A DNA stretch of 64,000 nt from an uncultured Bacteroidales bacterium (GTDB lineage Bacteria; Bacteroidota; Bacteroidia; Bacteroidales; Muribaculaceae), in contig CAMWHE010000001.1 in the NCBI GenBank assembly GCA_947173955.1, positions 171,266 to 235,265 on the forward strand. Reading direction: 5' to 3'. Positions 52,242 to 60,550 of this stretch are shown in pieces. A model generated the notes under the pieces. That model searched no databases, had not been told where the DNA came from, and was given only the letters and a program-made list of their open reading frames with translations. Every line of letters begins with the position of its first letter. The first letter of the stretch is position 1. The translations under genes were made by a program, and so were the position numbers.

Positions 52242-53216
52242 TTAAGCTTTTGAACTCCGTTGCGCTATAAACTTAGATAGTAGATTCAACAAATAACCGG
52301 TTACAACTGATAGCAAAACAAATACTGTGACCGATACTATCGGCTGATGTATATATTTATATACGCTATAGTGTCCCAGGAAAAACTCATGTACCAGATA
52401 CACTTCAAAACTTATCCCTGAGATGAATATAATAACCTTTGAATATGAGACATTCCTACAGAGGTCATACATAAGACAGAATACTGACAGCGCCTGAATT
52501 ATGCCAAGAAGATAAGATACAAATGAATACGGATCAAGATTATAAATCCTAAATACTACGAAATTAACACCTGTAATTAAAATAAACTGAATCAAATTAT
52601 TCGTTATCCGGATGCTACGTACTGCATCAAGTATTCTGCGGGAATATCGGAATACGAACATATATCCGACCAGATACGGGAAAATATATCCCGGTAATCC
52701 CCTAACAGAAACAAGATAATCCAGAATAATGGCAATCACAGCCATTATCGCCCACACTGCGATGCTTATATCCTTGAGAAACTTTCGGGTAACAACTACA
52801 CACCCTACATAGCAAAGTACAATCATCGTCATGAACCACAAATGGCCAAAGCCTTCAATTTTATCAAACCACGGAAGATAGATGACATGTGACACGATCT
52901 TACGAGGAGAAAAGTAGCCTTGTGAAAAATATAGCAACAGGAATAGTAAAACCAGATACGGGTAATAACTTCTTGAAAGTTTAAGCATCCGCTTTTTCAA
53001 AAATACGACCTTATGAGAAGGACATCCCTTAGACTCCCATGACAGGCCGAACAGGAATGCAGACAATATTAAAAAGAGAAAATTGAATGTCATTCCCAAT
53101 AAGCGTCCCAGCCATTCGTATGAATACCAATAATCCAAAAGCGAGTGACATACCAGAATGCCGATCAGACACACAACTCTTATATAATCAAATTCGAGGA
53201 TCCTCTCTTTACTCAT
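52242..53216 (-). CDS. Acyltransferase family 3 membrane protein
   Basis: A 324-residue integral membrane protein from the ATG at 53214-53216 (MSKERILEFDYIRVVCLIGI), chosen over an upstream TTG. The early R-x-x-x-x-x-x-I-x-x-x-H pattern (YIRVVCLIGILVCHSLLDYW, about 11-30) and the middle GHLWFMTMIVLCYVGCVVV (about 128-146) fit acyltransferase-3 (OafA/YrhL-like) enzymes, with about ten helices. Such enzymes add acetyl or other acyl groups to polysaccharide sugars, changing antigenicity. No SGNH extension is fused. Confidence 0.88.
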   Translation of the reverse strand: MSKERILEFDYIRVVCLIGILVCHSLLDYWYSYEWLGRLLGMTFNFLFLILSAFLFGLSWESKGCPSHKVVFLKKRMLKLSRSYYPYLVLLFLLLYFSQGYFSPRKIVSHVIYLPWFDKIEGFGHLWFMTMIVLCYVGCVVVTRKFLKDISIAVWAIMAVIAIILDYLVSVRGLPGYIFPYLVGYMFVFRYSRRILDAVRSIRITNNLIQFILITGVNFVVFRIYNLDPYSFVSYLLGIIQALSVFCLMYDLCRNVSYSKVIIFISGISFEVYLVHEFFLGHYSVYKYIHQPIVSVTVFVLLSVVTGYLLNLLSKFIAQRSSKA

Positions 53217-53246
53217 ATTATGGTAGAACAATCAGTAAAGCTATGA

Positions 53247-54458
53247 TTAATGATCTAAATTAAGTTTAATCCGATTGGCTATAAACCCTACAAGAGCATC
53301 GTTACCGTTAAATGAAGGATCCCAAAACTTCTTCAACAGTTCATAATTTACTGTTGTAAAAGTCTGTGTCCATGGATTTAGAGATCGGATAAGCTTATCA
53401 AAGCTATAAATTTTCTCGCCGTCAACCGACTCCTCAAACGGGAACGCAAAGTCTCTGTCACCAGAAGTATATTCCTTGAAATCGGGAATATACAATATTA
53501 TCCGTTTATTTTTCATCAGTATATAGTCAAAATATATTGATGAATAGTCTGTCAGTAAACAGTCGGTATATGGAAGAATCGGATAAATATCCATATTACT
53601 ACCGATCATTATGATATTTGAAAGCAAAGATAAGTCTACATTTAATTTTGTCGCTGGATGCAGCTTGAATATCATACATCCGTTTATAGCCTTAAGCGTG
53701 TCATTCAGTATATTCAAATCAAGGCCAATCTGCTCTAAAAAATTTCGACCGGAGTCTCTCCATGTCGGCATATAAATGATGCGGTGTTCATATCTCTCAA
53801 TCCTGTCAAGAAGTTCAATAACTGAGTTATCGTATTCATTTTTTTTGATATAATCGTATAACTCAAGACTATCCATCCGTAAAATTTCATTACGGGGATA
53901 TGTTCCTTCTATACATTTATCCTTATCGACTGCAAAACTGCGGGCAAATAACTCCGTTTCGGTCGGCGACGATGATAAAACATACGTCGGTTTAATCAGG
54001 AATCTGAAATATCTTAATTTAATAAATGGATTTTTTGTAATATATTTTTTATCCGGTTTACTCTTTGTCCGCTCAATATGCTTTAGCGCGACTCCATGCC
54101 ACAAATTAACCCTGACCACATTGCCGAAAGTATATTCATTGATGTCAGATACATAACTATTATAAAAATATACTTTTGACGTAAGAGCTATGAAAACCCC
54201 TTTAACAGACCATTTATAAGCCACCGGCATTCCAATTCGCTTCAAATTGTCATACTCGGCACGCTTATCAGTGATCCATACTGGAGCGATTGTTCCCTTA
54301 TAGCTATCATTTACGAAAATGTACAGGTGCTTTGCATTGCCTGTATATCCCATATTTGATCCGAAAGCCCACTTTCTCTTATTCCTTGGCACTAAAAAGG
54401 ATAACGGAATTAGGAACAATCCGATTACTCTTCTGATATTTATCAATATAACCTTCAT
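53247..54458 (-). CDS. CDP-glycerol/CDP-ribitol-type polyol-phosphate transferase (TagF/TagB family)
   Basis: A 403-residue GT-B-like protein with family blocks KRKWAFGSNMGYTGNAKHLY (about 27-46), VNLWHGVALKHIERTKSK (about 117-134), IIYMPTWRDSG (about 228-238), FKLHPATKLNV and the hallmark LLTDYSSIYFDYILMKNKRI (about 303-322). These enzymes move glycerol- or ribitol-phosphate from CDP-polyol onto a lipid-linked glycan, the reaction used for teichoic acids. It lies two genes downstream of the SDR-cytidylyltransferase fusion that could make the CDP-polyol. In a Gram-negative this implies a teichoic-acid-like polymer or polyol-phosphate side group. Confidence 0.9.
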   Translation of the reverse strand: MKVILINIRRVIGLFLIPLSFLVPRNKRKWAFGSNMGYTGNAKHLYIFVNDSYKGTIAPVWITDKRAEYDNLKRIGMPVAYKWSVKGVFIALTSKVYFYNSYVSDINEYTFGNVVRVNLWHGVALKHIERTKSKPDKKYITKNPFIKLRYFRFLIKPTYVLSSSPTETELFARSFAVDKDKCIEGTYPRNEILRMDSLELYDYIKKNEYDNSVIELLDRIERYEHRIIYMPTWRDSGRNFLEQIGLDLNILNDTLKAINGCMIFKLHPATKLNVDLSLLSNIIMIGSNMDIYPILPYTDCLLTDYSSIYFDYILMKNKRIILYIPDFKEYTSGDRDFAFPFEESVDGEKIYSFDKLIRSLNPWTQTFTTVNYELLKKFWDPSFNGNDALVGFIANRIKLNLDH

Positions 54459-54564
54459 AACAACCTCTCGATTATTTTCCTTTAATGGAATAAAGAGTAC
54501 ATATCTTATATGTCCAATTTGCGGATATATATCTTTTTATAAAATTCATTAATAAGTATTGAGG

Positions 54565-56022
54565 TTACTGCGGTTGCTTTATAACACTCCTTCTATAATA
54601 TAAAATAAAGGCACTGATATAAATCAGCATGCACAGTGCTTTATATGAATAATTGCCTACGCCGGAGAGCCACCCAGCGTACGATGGCAAAACCGTAATA
54701 CCTAGCCAGACAATCGCCGCAAAAGTAAAGAACAATAAATGACCTATAGAATAAGTATTTGATATTATCTTTTTCCCATGTAGAAGTGTACATCCGACCC
54801 TCACGCATACTCCGACGATATCTCCGACAATAGCTCCGTAAATACCATACTTTGGAACTAACAGCCAGACAAATAGCATTGAAGACAAACAGCCTGCCAT
54901 CGTAAACATAAAGATATATCTGGTCATATCTTTATGATAGTAATATACATTCTGATAAAAGTATAGCGGAGATTTAATTGCTACCGCCATCACCAAGTAC
55001 GGAACATATTGCCATGCCGTGTAATATGACTCCTCCGACATAATAGCTATAGCTTCCTGCGTCCACGATCCGATAAGAAGATAAACGAATCCGATTAACC
55101 ATAATAATTGTATTGTCAGTCTTCTTATCTCTCTTATAGCTTCTTTATGCCCGTCATCATACTGCTGCATTTTTTCATAAAACCACGGCTGGAATGCTGA
55201 TTGGACTGAATTACTGACAATATCGGCTATCCCGCCGAACTGTGAAGCGAGCGAATATAGTCCGAGTGTAAAAGTGTTTACCCTACTGTTGATAATAACT
55301 CGCGTAAATAGATTCGAGACATTATACGACAGAGAATGCGGCACCAATGGCAATGAGTATCGGAGCATACTCTTCAACAGATTACTCTTTATACCGACAT
55401 AAAGCATACCGCGATACTTCAGATCGATAAACATATAGCCAATCATAATCAGATTGGCTATTAAAGTAGAAAACAGGACACCTCTGGCTCCCCATTTCAG
55501 AACAATGATTGTGATAAGATTGCTCCCCAATAACAGACAAAAGAAGACATAGGAAAGTGCTACCGACTTCTTTGCTTTATGAGATCCTTTTAAAAACTCC
55601 TGATAAACCGAGTAAATGGCGACCACCGCCGAGATAAGAATTGCAAGTAAAACAATAGGAATAAATGGTATTGAAGAAAAAATCCATTCCGACCATATTG
55701 TATGGGTAAATATTAATAATCCTGATAGCAATAGACTTATTAAGATTACAAAGGATATAGCCGTTCCGAACATCTCGGCAATATCCTGCTTATTGCCTTT
55801 ACAGTCGGTATAAAAACGCATGACCCCGGTCTGGAGGCCACACATTATCAAGCAACTTACTACATTGGAGAATCCTAAGGCTAAGTTAATTTCTCCATAT
55901 TGTACGGGAGTAAGATATAAGGTATATAACGGGATCAGAAGAAATGAGAAAAATTTCAATAGAATGTTTCCCATTGTATACCACAGAGAGTTTTTTATAA
56001 CGTCCCTATTTGAAGAAATCAT
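54565..56022 (-). CDS. Wzx-type polysaccharide flippase
   Basis: A 485-residue membrane protein of the MOP superfamily with about 12-14 helices. N-terminal SLWYTMGNILLKFFSFLLIP (about 12-31), then LTPVQYGEINLALGFSNVVS, and the mid-protein block RYSLPLVPHSLSYNVSNLFT (about 221-240) are characteristic of Wzx/RfbX proteins. It turns undecaprenyl-linked repeat units to the periplasmic side for polymerisation by the Wzy-like protein in the same operon. Confidence 0.93.
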   Translation of the reverse strand: MISSNRDVIKNSLWYTMGNILLKFFSFLLIPLYTLYLTPVQYGEINLALGFSNVVSCLIMCGLQTGVMRFYTDCKGNKQDIAEMFGTAISFVILISLLLSGLLIFTHTIWSEWIFSSIPFIPIVLLAILISAVVAIYSVYQEFLKGSHKAKKSVALSYVFFCLLLGSNLITIIVLKWGARGVLFSTLIANLIMIGYMFIDLKYRGMLYVGIKSNLLKSMLRYSLPLVPHSLSYNVSNLFTRVIINSRVNTFTLGLYSLASQFGGIADIVSNSVQSAFQPWFYEKMQQYDDGHKEAIREIRRLTIQLLWLIGFVYLLIGSWTQEAIAIMSEESYYTAWQYVPYLVMAVAIKSPLYFYQNVYYYHKDMTRYIFMFTMAGCLSSMLFVWLLVPKYGIYGAIVGDIVGVCVRVGCTLLHGKKIISNTYSIGHLLFFTFAAIVWLGITVLPSYAGWLSGVGNYSYKALCMLIYISAFILYYRRSVIKQPQ

Positions 56023-56064
56023 ACTCTCTAAATATAACCGGCAATCGTCACTCTAAATACATTT

Positions 56065-57204
56065 TTACTGCATAGCCAATTCTTCCCGGAGCTGCGTACT
56101 GCTACGCCCCTGAGTATATGGAAAGTAAATTATCTCCACATCTTTGTCGGCAAAATATTCTTCGTACCGCTTGAAGCGTTCACTCCCCTTATAATCAGAA
56201 CCAACAAATAATTTATGGTATCTTACAATTCCTTTGATATATATGTCGCAGTCCTCTTTTTCAGATTCAATTACCTTGTCAACATATCTGACACCCTCGA
56301 CTATTGATTTCCGTTCTTCGAATGGGATAACGGTTTTCTTCCCTTTATGACTGGCATCTCGATGAACACCTACAACAAGGTAGTCACAATGCTCGCGTGC
56401 ACGCTTAAGAAGATTTAAGTGTCCTATATGGAATAAATCAAACGTTCCGCTGAGATAACCGATTGTGAGCTGCGGTCTAAGGTTCAATCTGTTACCCTGA
56501 ATCTTATAGTTGTAACTATCAATGGCAAATTGTCTTGAATCTGAATTATATCGTCTTATTACATCTTGAAAGACGGTCTCATAATCAGGAATAAGGAGTG
56601 TCACATGCGCTTCCATAGCACTTATAATTGACATTCCGAGACTTTCTGTCAAGGATATATCAGTCATGGCACCACTGAAAGAAGTTCCCTTAATAGACCC
56701 CGGAGAGACCTCTAATACGCGATTATACGATTGTGACATCTCTAACTCCGTATTGATAGCCTCAATACCACGATACAAGGCAGCTTTTGAAGCGCTATAT
56801 ATACTGAACAGCGGCGATGCAATCCGCCCGGCAATACTAACCATTACACCGCAGTAAAACGGAGCGGAGCTTTTCAAACGATCTATATAATAATTCAAGA
56901 CCTTGAAAACACCTAAAGTATTAACCGCAAAAAGATTCTCTATCTCTTTGGGTAATAAGCTATCAAAAGGCGCAACCCTACCGAACCCTGCCGAATAAAA
57001 CAGATAAGTCATATCCTTATAATTATCCAGCCATTTGAAATCAGTCGTCAGTAAATCAACGTATTGGTATTCAATATTATTCGGTAGGTCCGAACCCGGA
57101 GATTTCTTGTCAACTATTGTGACATTCTTTCCGCTTTTTGCAAGAAGTAAGGCTACGGTCCATCCTATTCCGGAAACACCGCCAATGACTAAAGCCTTTT
57201 CCAT
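56065..57204 (-). CDS. Fusion of short-chain dehydrogenase and TagD-type cytidylyltransferase
   Basis: A 379-residue two-domain enzyme. Residues about 1-215 form an SDR: NAD(P) loop GGVSGIGWTVALLLAKSG (about 8-25), SAGFGRVAPFDSLL, and active-site serine and YxxxK in SIAGRIASPLFSIYSASKAA (about 124-143). Residues about 245-379 form a TagD-like cytidylyltransferase: GYLSGTFDLFHIGHLNLLKR with HxGH (about 248-267), VVGVHRDASHKGKKTVIPFE, VGSDYKGSERF, and GRSSTQLREEL matching the R-x-S-T-T-type signature. Inference: the SDR reduces a keto-polyol/pentulose phosphate and the second domain makes the CDP-polyol used by the TagF-like transferase. Known analogues put an IspD-type cytidylyltransferase first; this order and type differ. 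Confidence 0.85.
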   Translation of the reverse strand: MEKALVIGGVSGIGWTVALLLAKSGKNVTIVDKKSPGSDLPNNIEYQYVDLLTTDFKWLDNYKDMTYLFYSAGFGRVAPFDSLLPKEIENLFAVNTLGVFKVLNYYIDRLKSSAPFYCGVMVSIAGRIASPLFSIYSASKAALYRGIEAINTELEMSQSYNRVLEVSPGSIKGTSFSGAMTDISLTESLGMSIISAMEAHVTLLIPDYETVFQDVIRRYNSDSRQFAIDSYNYKIQGNRLNLRPQLTIGYLSGTFDLFHIGHLNLLKRAREHCDYLVVGVHRDASHKGKKTVIPFEERKSIVEGVRYVDKVIESEKEDCDIYIKGIVRYHKLFVGSDYKGSERFKRYEEYFADKDVEIIYFPYTQGRSSTQLREELAMQ

Positions 57205-57283
57205 ACTATAATATAATGATTTGCCACGCTATACATACTGAAAAGTTTCCGTATTTGATTAACGCGACATTATTTATACGTGA

Positions 57284-58297
57284 TTAATTTAGTTTGTAAT
57301 AACTGCGAAACCAGGCTGCAGTGCGGTTAATCCCTTCCTGAAGGGGGGTATTGGGAGCGAATCCGGTGACAGTGGCGAGCGCTGACGAGTCGGCGTATGT
57401 CTGATAGACGTCGCCGAGCTGCATCGGGAGATATTCTTTCTGAGCTGTAAGGCCGGCAGCTTTTTCGATGCACTCTATGTAGTCCATCAGGCGGATCGGT
57501 GTCTGATTGCCGATATTGTATATGCTTGCCGGAGTAGTACCCGAGGGTATCACGTCCTTGATACGACAGACGCCTTCTATGATATCGTCGATATAGGTAA
57601 AGTCGCGGAGCATATCGCCATTGTTGAACACTTTGAGCGGACGGCCATTAAATATCGCATCCATAAAGAGGAAGGGCGACATATCGGGACGACCCCACGG
57701 TCCATACACGGTAAAGAAGCGCAGTCCTGTGGTAGGTAAGCCATACAGTTTACTGTATACATTCGCCATAAGCTCGTTACTCTTTTTTGTAGCGGCATAG
57801 ACCGACACCTGATTATCTACACGATCTGTCTCGCAGAAAGGCGTCTTAGTATTTCCGCCATAGACCGATGAGGATGAGGCATATACGAGATGACGAACTT
57901 TGTTAGTACGGGATGCTTCAAGTATATTGAGGAATCCTACGATATTGCTCTCTATATATGCATAGGGATTCTCGATGGAATATCTGACGCCTGCCTGAGC
58001 CGCAAGATTTATTACTATGTCAAATTTCTCCCTGTCAAATAATGCATCGATTTTAGGTTTATCGCATATATCTATCCTGCAGAATCGGTAGTTGGGGTAT
58101 ACAGTGCTTTTGACTTCACGACCCTGCACAATCTGATTTTCAGCAATGCCGGTTTCTGCCAGGCGCGCATATTTAAGACTGACTGGATAATAGTCATTGA
58201 TATTATCGATTCCGTAGACATCATACTCTTTTTGGCAAAGTGCTTTTACCAAATGGAATCCGATGAAGCCGGCGGCGCCGGTAACGAGTATTTTCAT
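57284..58297 (-). CDS. UDP-glucuronate 4-epimerase-like NAD-dependent epimerase
   Basis: A 337-residue extended SDR. NAD loop VTGAAGFIGFHLVKAL (about 5-20), NINDYYPVSLKYARL (a pattern common in UDP-glucuronate 4-epimerases), AAQAGVRYSIENPYAYIESN (about 99-118), active-site YAATKKSNELMANVY with YxxxK, and LRFFTVYGPWGRPDMSPFLF. It is expected to turn UDP-GlcA into UDP-GalA, fed by the UDP-glucose dehydrogenase gene that ends 2 bases upstream. Cytoplasmic. Base composition is less A/T-rich than genes further downstream. Confidence 0.92.
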   Translation of the reverse strand: MKILVTGAAGFIGFHLVKALCQKEYDVYGIDNINDYYPVSLKYARLAETGIAENQIVQGREVKSTVYPNYRFCRIDICDKPKIDALFDREKFDIVINLAAQAGVRYSIENPYAYIESNIVGFLNILEASRTNKVRHLVYASSSSVYGGNTKTPFCETDRVDNQVSVYAATKKSNELMANVYSKLYGLPTTGLRFFTVYGPWGRPDMSPFLFMDAIFNGRPLKVFNNGDMLRDFTYIDDIIEGVCRIKDVIPSGTTPASIYNIGNQTPIRLMDYIECIEKAAGLTAQKEYLPMQLGDVYQTYADSSALATVTGFAPNTPLQEGINRTAAWFRSYYKLN

Positions 58298-58299
58298 GG

Positions 58300-59616
58300 T
58301 CAGTCTTGTTGGAAGATGTCGCGTGTGTAGACTTTGGCGGCGACGTCGGCGAGGTCGTCGCTGGTGCGGTTGGCCAGGATGGCGCGACTGAGTTTCTTGA
58401 ATTCGCCGAGGTCGTTGACGACGCGTGAGCCGAAAAAGGTGGATCCGTCGGGGAGCGAGGGCTCATAGATGATGACAGTGGCACCTTTGGCCTTGATGCG
58501 TTTCATGACCCCCTGGATGGATGAGTGGCGGAAGTTGTCGCTGTTTGACTTCATTGTCAGACGGTAGACTCCGATGACGCATTCGTGCTCGGGGACGGTG
58601 CCGAAGTCGCTGGCCGAGGAGTAGTCATAGTAGCCGGCTTTGCGGAGTACCTGGTCGGCGATGAAGTCTTTGCGCGTGCGGTTGCTCTCGACGATAGCCG
58701 ACATCATGTTCTGCGGCACATCGGCATAGTTGGCCAGGAGCTGCTTGGAGTCTTTCGGCAGGCAGTAGCCTCCGTAGCCGAATGAGGGATTGTTATAGTG
58801 AGTGCCGATGCGGGGGTCGAGACCGATGCCTTCGATGATGGCACGCGAGTCGAGGCCTTTGACTTCGGCATAGGTATCGAGCTCGTTGAAGTAGCTGACG
58901 CGGAGCGCAAGGTAGGTGTTGGCAAACAGCTTTACCGCCTCTGCCTCTTTCAGACCCATGAAGAGGGTCGGTATGTCCTGCTTGATGGCACCCTGTCTGA
59001 GCAGATCGGCGAAGATATGCGCCTTCTCTTCGAGCTTTGCCGGGTCGGTCAGAGTCATGATCGCTCTGTTGGCCTGATCGAACTCCTCGCCGGGTATCAT
59101 CTTGGGATAGCCTACGATGATACGGCTCGGATAGAGATTGTCATATAGTGCCTTGCTCTCGCGGAGAAACTCCGGAGAGAAAAGCAGGTTAAGCTGATCC
59201 ACGCCTTTGGCGGCATAGCTGACATAAAGGCTGCGGGTATATCCTACGGGGATGGTCGACTTAATGACCATCGTGGCCGACGGATTGACTTTGAGCACGA
59301 TGTCGATCACATCCTCGATACAGTGGGTATCGAAGTAGTTCTTGACGGGGTCATAGTTGGTCGGTGCAGCTATGACTACAAAGTCAGCGTCGGCATAAGC
59401 AGCCTCAGCATCAAGTGTCGCCGTAAGGTCGAGTTGCTTTTCGGCAAGATATCTTTCTATGTATTCGTCCTGGATGGGAGACTTCCGGCTGTTGATGAGA
59501 TCAACCTTTTCAGGGACGATGTCGACAGCCGTGACTTTATTATGCTGGGCGAGCAGGGTCGCGATACTGAGCCCAACATACCCCGTGCCGGCCACGGCAA
59601 TGTTATATTGTTTCAT
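58300..59616 (-). CDS. ugd: UDP-glucose 6-dehydrogenase
   Basis: A 438-residue enzyme that oxidises UDP-glucose to UDP-glucuronate in two NAD steps. NAD loop [19 protein letters not shown] (about 8-26), [41 protein letters not shown] (about 149-168), [15 protein letters not shown] and the catalytic cysteine in [15 protein letters not shown] (about 259-273). The slightly long total and the [11 protein letters not shown] insert fit the Ugd type found in O-antigen loci. Third codon positions are clearly G/C-richer than in the glycosyltransferase genes downstream. It follows the UpxY-like gene by 56 bases. Confidence 0.94.
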   Translation of the reverse strand: MKQYNIAVAGTGYVGLSIATLLAQHNKVTAVDIVPEKVDLINSRKSPIQDEYIERYLAEKQLDLTATLDAEAAYADADFVVIAAPTNYDPVKNYFDTHCIEDVIDIVLKVNPSATMVIKSTIPVGYTRSLYVSYAAKGVDQLNLLFSPEFLRESKALYDNLYPSRIIVGYPKMIPGEEFDQANRAIMTLTDPAKLEEKAHIFADLLRQGAIKQDIPTLFMGLKEAEAVKLFANTYLALRVSYFNELDTYAEVKGLDSRAIIEGIGLDPRIGTHYNNPSFGYGGYCLPKDSKQLLANYADVPQNMMSAIVESNRTRKDFIADQVLRKAGYYDYSSASDFGTVPEHECVIGVYRLTMKSNSDNFRHSSIQGVMKRIKAKGATVIIYEPSLPDGSTFFGSRVVNDLGEFKKLSRAILANRTSDDLADVAAKVYTRDIFQQD

Positions 59617-59672
59617 CTCTTGTTGTCAGAGCGGAGATCCGCTTATGCTGTTTCTATATGTGAATGATCGGT

Positions 59673-60203
59673 TTATTGTCCGGGGATGACCTGAAGCAAA
59701 TCCGGATGGATGAAAGGCAGCAAAACCATGCAGATACCTTCTATCTCCACTACTACGTGTTTGTTTTTCTTAACACGCTGGACTGTCCCGGTATATCCTT
59801 CGTAAATGCCGCCGGTGACACGTACGAGTTCACCTCTCTTGAAATCCGATTTTCTAAACACCTCACATTTCGACGAGTCTGACGCTGTGAGCAGGCGGAT
59901 AAGCCTGATCTGCTCGTCTCTGATCCGCTGAATCTCTCCTCGCCTGGAGTAGCGATAGATCCAGAACGGAACAGCCTGACCCGACATCGTCTTTCCATCC
60001 TGCTCGAGCGACAAAGCGTTTTCCTGAGTAGTGCGGATGAACATTACGCGCGGTATGACGGGACGTATGCGGATCTGACCGCTTGGTGTGCGCACCTCTT
60101 CTTTCGGGAAAAATACATCCGCGCAATGTTCGCTGAAGTATTTCTCCGCCTGAACATCCTGACGCGTCTTTACAGCAAACCAGTAAGTATCTTTATCTTG
60201 CAT
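59673..60203 (-). CDS. NusG/UpxY-type transcription antiterminator of the polysaccharide operon
   Basis: A 176-residue NusG paralogue from the ATG at 60201-60203 (MQDKDTYWFAVKTRQDVQAE); the open frame extends 17 codons more, without NGN-like content. N-terminal NGN domain (WFAVKTRQDVQAEKYF; VIPRVMFIRT) and C-terminal KOW domain (RGELVRVTGGIYEGYTGTVQ, about 129-148). In Bacteroides, UpxY proteins are the first gene of each capsule locus and prevent early termination in the leader of their own operon. Position here is the same: first gene, long leader, one-way operon of 14.5 kb. No UpxZ-like gene follows, so cross-inhibition, if any, must use another gene. Confidence 0.9.
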   Translation of the reverse strand: MQDKDTYWFAVKTRQDVQAEKYFSEHCADVFFPKEEVRTPSGQIRIRPVIPRVMFIRTTQENALSLEQDGKTMSGQAVPFWIYRYSRRGEIQRIRDEQIRLIRLLTASDSSKCEVFRKSDFKRGELVRVTGGIYEGYTGTVQRVKKNKHVVVEIEGICMVLLPFIHPDLLQVIPGQ

Positions 60204-60414
60204 TAAATGAGTATCTGTTTTACATAATTCTTTTGCCTGCCCGACATCGTTCAATGTCGAAAAGACTCGTCACACGCTCACAACCATCCGTCTACCATGA
60301 AGCTTCGGATCCCAGAGAACAGCCTATACAGGAGCATTCCCGGCGGTTGGCGGCAGCCGGCCTTACGGTCCGGCGACCTCATTGCGCAAGGCTTTGCAGG
60401 GGCAAAGTCATACG
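60204..60414 (-). promoter_or_regulatory. Structured leader RNA of the polysaccharide operon
   Basis: About 210 untranslated bases between the predicted start (near 60414) and the UpxY-like ATG. On the minus strand it opens with a perfect 6-bp hairpin (60392-60397 with 60402-60407), followed by a GC-rich stem-loop (60356-60362 with 60367-60374, one bulge). Known UpxY systems act on an operon-specific leader element; these two hairpins are candidates. The role is inferred. Confidence 0.5.
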
Positions 60415-60419
60415 CATCG

Positions 60420-60451
60420 CAAAGTTACACATTATTTATTGAATTAGCAAA
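60420..60451 (-). promoter_or_regulatory. Promoter of the polysaccharide operon
   Basis: On the minus strand: TTTG (60448-60451), a 20-base spacer, and TAACTTTG (60420-60427), a full consensus. I looked for flanking inverted repeats of an invertible promoter and found none obvious. Confidence 0.8.
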
Positions 60452-60490
60452 CGGCAAAAACTGTCCGAATGCCGATTCTATATGCAAACA

Positions 60491-60522
60491 GAGGGCGTGA
60501 CTCTCTGCAGAGTCACGCCCTC
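60491..60522. terminator. Hairpin between the repeat-protein gene and the polysaccharide operon
   Basis: A perfect 14-bp stem (60491-60504 with 60509-60522) and a 4-base loop. It lies downstream of the minus-strand gene ending at 60551, just before the operon promoter, and so can insulate the operon. The T-run on the minus side is weak. Confidence 0.75.
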
Positions 60523-60550
60523 AATTAAAAGGGTCTATCGTTAAGTACGA

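Noticed and set aside
60380..60490. Invertible capsule promoter
   Set aside because: No matching inverted repeats of useful length flank the promoter, and no invertase is nearby.
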